A DNA stretch of 64,000 nt, from the NCBI RefSeq assembly GCF_030848805.1, contig NC_092358.1, positions 7,378,001 to 7,442,000 of the forward strand, written 5' to 3'. The DNA comes from Temnothorax longispinosus (Eukaryota > Arthropoda > Insecta > Hymenoptera > Formicidae). The notes beneath the pieces were generated by a model. It was not told where the DNA came from and made no database searches. It saw only the letters and a program-made list of their open reading frames with translations. The stretch's first letter is position 1, and every line of letters begins with the position of its first letter. Shown here piece by piece: positions 61,501-64,000 of the stretch. The translations under genes were made by a program, and so were the position numbers.

Positions 61501-63672
61501 AGTGGATTATATTACATGCAGAGGTAAATAAAAATTACGGGATAATGAAGAAGATAAAATTATACTCCCGGAAATAGACGGAATTATTTTATTAACTTCG
61601 GTATTATTTCATAATTTCAATATTTGCACGTCGAATATATTTCATTACCCATGCAGTATTCATTTCGAAATTGTATATTAATTGTTTATTTCAGTAATAC
61701 GCCTCTGTAATCAACTTTGTAAATAATATGAGTTCGTAAATAAAAAATAAATATATCGAAATGTATATCTTTATATATTTCATATATTGATAATATTCTT
61801 AATTACCTATCTTGCTTTTCCATTTATCTCAGGCTTGCGCGCGTGTTGCGTATTATCCGTTGTATCGTTTTATTTTGAGGATGTAAAAATCTGTTCAGGC
61901 ATTTATGGATTAGTACCTTTTTCAAAAAGCTATTCACGATAAGCTCATAATGACATCACGGGAGGCGGCAACGTATATAGTCGAATAAGTTCAAGGATCG
62001 ATGGAGTTTTGAGCTGTCCTGCAGTACCTACCGTCCAGGCCGTCAAGAAAAAGAGAAGTTAACGCTAATACGGGAAATGTTGGAAACGCAATCTCGACAG
62101 CGGAAGAATCCCAACGTAATCTCTCTTGCTCTCACGAGTGGCGAAGTTTTTCGCAACAACAGTCGCGCAATAAACTTCTAATTACTTTCTGCCCGCCGTA
62201 CAGACTGCATTCGCGATCAATATATACACTTTGCTTCGTGGAGTATCTCTATATCGTGCGAAACTCCACGAGCGAGCGAAGGATATCCTATTCGTTAATG
62301 TCCCATCGTGTTTTACCGAAAGGGGATACCGAATTGGAGATTCCATTTACCAGCCAGACCTCGCCATCATCTGAATATATTCCGTGTAAAGTTAAAAACG
62401 ATATTTCCGTAATAATTTGATCTTTAAATAAATGATTTTAACATGCACTAGAGCTACCGGAGATTATTCTATATTCATTTCTACCGAAGAAATCTTGGAA
62501 AAGAAAAGAGATAAAAAGAAATCGAATTAATAAATTTAATCGTCTATGTGTAATTTCAATAAAAGTCAGAGAAAATTTCAGAAACTAAAATGTTTTAAAA
62601 ATGTCAAACTTCATTTTGATTTCTTGGTAGTTTTAGTGTTTAGGAATGTATTAATATTCAAATTGTCGCGTGCGTAAAAAGTTAAGTAAAAAATATTAGT
62701 GTAATCCTTAAATCGCTTGAATAAATTTAGCTGAAGCCCTTGTTTGAATCAACAAAATTGAACAATACGAGACGAAAAGTGTGTCTGTCACACAAATATC
62801 CAGACTTAGTTGAAGGATAAATTTCGTTTACGTTTCGAAACCGATGTGATCCGATATAAGCTTACAGCGGTTCGATGAAGGCGAGCCGAACGTGTTCCTA
62901 ACAATGTACCGCTTCCTCTTTACATATTTAAACGTTCGTATAGCCTGAGGGAACGACAGCAGCCGAGGAGGGTACCGTCGACCAAAATTGAAATCGCTAA
63001 AGGAGAAAAGCTCCTCCATATAAGTATCGATTGTACGTGAAGGCAGCCAAACGTGTGCCGGCAAAGTCAACCGTGATTGAATGAAAGAACTCTCGAATCC
63101 CTTGTCGGTGGCAGAGAATAAAAGTTGGAAAAGCCTCGAGGTCAAGGCTTGAGGTCTTTTGCGAGAGAAAATTGAAGGAACTTGAAAAAAGCTTTCCAAT
63201 AAAAAAATTACTTGTTCTCTTGACATACTTTATCGATATAACATGATGTAATAATTATAACATAATTAATTATATTTTTTATTCGTTTTTGTAGCATTTT
63301 TACATTTTATGTATTACTATTTTTTTATTTTACATAAAATCCTTGACCGTGCATTAAAGAAATAAAAAGAAATGAGCGAAATTTCTTACGCGGTAATCAA
63401 ATCTTATTTCCTGAATCTCTCTCACGATTGTAGAAGTCAGTTATTATAATCCTCTTCGCCGTGAAAACCTTGTCGTCGGCTAGTGTTATCCGCGAGATTA
63501 ATTCACCATTCGCAAGAACATGACACAGCTCCCTCAATCGTGACGTCGTAATGGCTCTCGCCAGAGTTATGGCATCAATTATACTAAAGCGATAAAGTGT
63601 CAAGTGCTACATCTGCGCGGAATAACAGCGACGAATCGCAGCATCTATCCTTGTCATGCTCGCGCGAACTAT
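58597..63672. other. non-coding stretch without recognised gene
   Basis: No recognised gene. The minus-strand frames 58442-58918 (158 codons, crossing the CG repeat), 59916-60329 (137 codons) and 62828-63226 (132 codons) have no domain I recognise. 59990-60050 is G/purine-rich on the plus strand. 58920-59050, 60350-60560 and 61500-61810 are AT-rich. Confidence 0.5.
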
Positions 63673-63715
63673 ACGCCGCGCCGCGCCGCGATAGCTTTCG
63701 GTCGCGAGAGCGACC
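63673..63715. repeat. CCGCG tandem repeat and adjacent hairpin
   Basis: About three CCGCG units (63676-63690) are followed by a 6-bp hairpin, GGTCGC-GAGA-GCGACC (63700-63715). Confidence 0.75.
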
Positions 63716-63793
63716 GTCGTTAGCAAATGATTCGGCGAGATTTCTTGCGCATACTTAATAAGCGACAAGGAAAGATAGACAGGCTATCCGGAA

Positions 63794-63829
63794 GGGTGGA
63801 GGGGGGGAGGGGAAATGGGGGGAGAGGGG
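63794..63829 (+). other. G-rich tract with G-quadruplex potential
   Basis: Five runs of at least four G, plus one of three, within 36 bases, separated by one to four bases. This satisfies the usual G3+N1-7 quadruplex pattern with room to spare. It lies within a non-coding stretch. Confidence 0.7.
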
Positions 63830-64000
63830 CTCGGTTCCGTTCCATAATTAAGTAATTCTCCGTCGAGGCAAACTTTCCTTGTCTGTCTCGGTTCTCTTCG
63901 ACGGAATTGCATCCCTGATTAAATTACGGTGAAGCAGCCACGGAAGTGAGTTCGCTGTCGACAACGGAAACAAGAAAACAATATTGATCCACTTTGCCAA

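Noticed and set aside
1..64000. CRISPR array, bacterial operons or prophage
   Set aside because: No spaced direct-repeat array and no operon-like coding density; the whole window has eukaryotic composition and repeats.
1..64000. Endogenous viral element
   Set aside because: No open frame resembled a viral polymerase, capsid or glycoprotein; the only reverse-transcribing element trace is the GIY-YIG remnant at 33133-33405.

Overview
This is a eukaryotic window, most likely from an ant or another hymenopteran insect. It alternates long AT-rich stretches with short blocks rich in undepleted CpG and contains many insect-type transposon remnants. No convincing host protein-coding gene, rRNA, tRNA or other standard RNA gene was recognised. 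Nearly all long open frames are short, arginine-rich and antisense-overlapping, as expected by chance in CpG-rich DNA. The region reads as a gene desert or the inside of a very large intron. The taxonomic call is inference.

Layout. 587-1623 is a decayed TA-flanked DNA transposon with 24-bp perfect terminal inverted repeats (TIRs), seven copies of a terminal motif, and an antisense fragment that still encodes a complete PHD-like zinc finger. 7206-7325 is a near-perfect foldback. 8589-8932 is a small TTAA-flanked piggyBac-like MITE. 13323-13684 is a GCGAACG-rich MITE cluster. 15505-16150 is a 646-bp foldback element with arms of about 220 bp. 31464-34184 is a nest: a 14-bp inverted repeat brackets a 1.3-kb TTAA element (31539-32840) and the 3' part of a Penelope-like retroelement. 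The latter shows a GIY-YIG nuclease remnant and a hammerhead-ribozyme-like core. 36425-36914 is a TTAA element with a 147-bp MITE nested inside. 46387-46455 and 51873-51981 are two copies of one TA-flanked palindromic MITE.

The remaining sequence holds microsatellites (AG, GT, AT, AC, CG), an 8-bp AT minisatellite, small hairpins, pyrimidine tracts, a strong G-quadruplex candidate near the right end, and several weak promoter-like or exon-like signals. The elements do not form a shared pathway. They record successive insertions, several of them at TTAA or TA targets. The most interesting features are the transposase finger with repeated terminal motifs, the Penelope remnant with a hammerhead-like core, and the three unrelated TTAA-flanked families.
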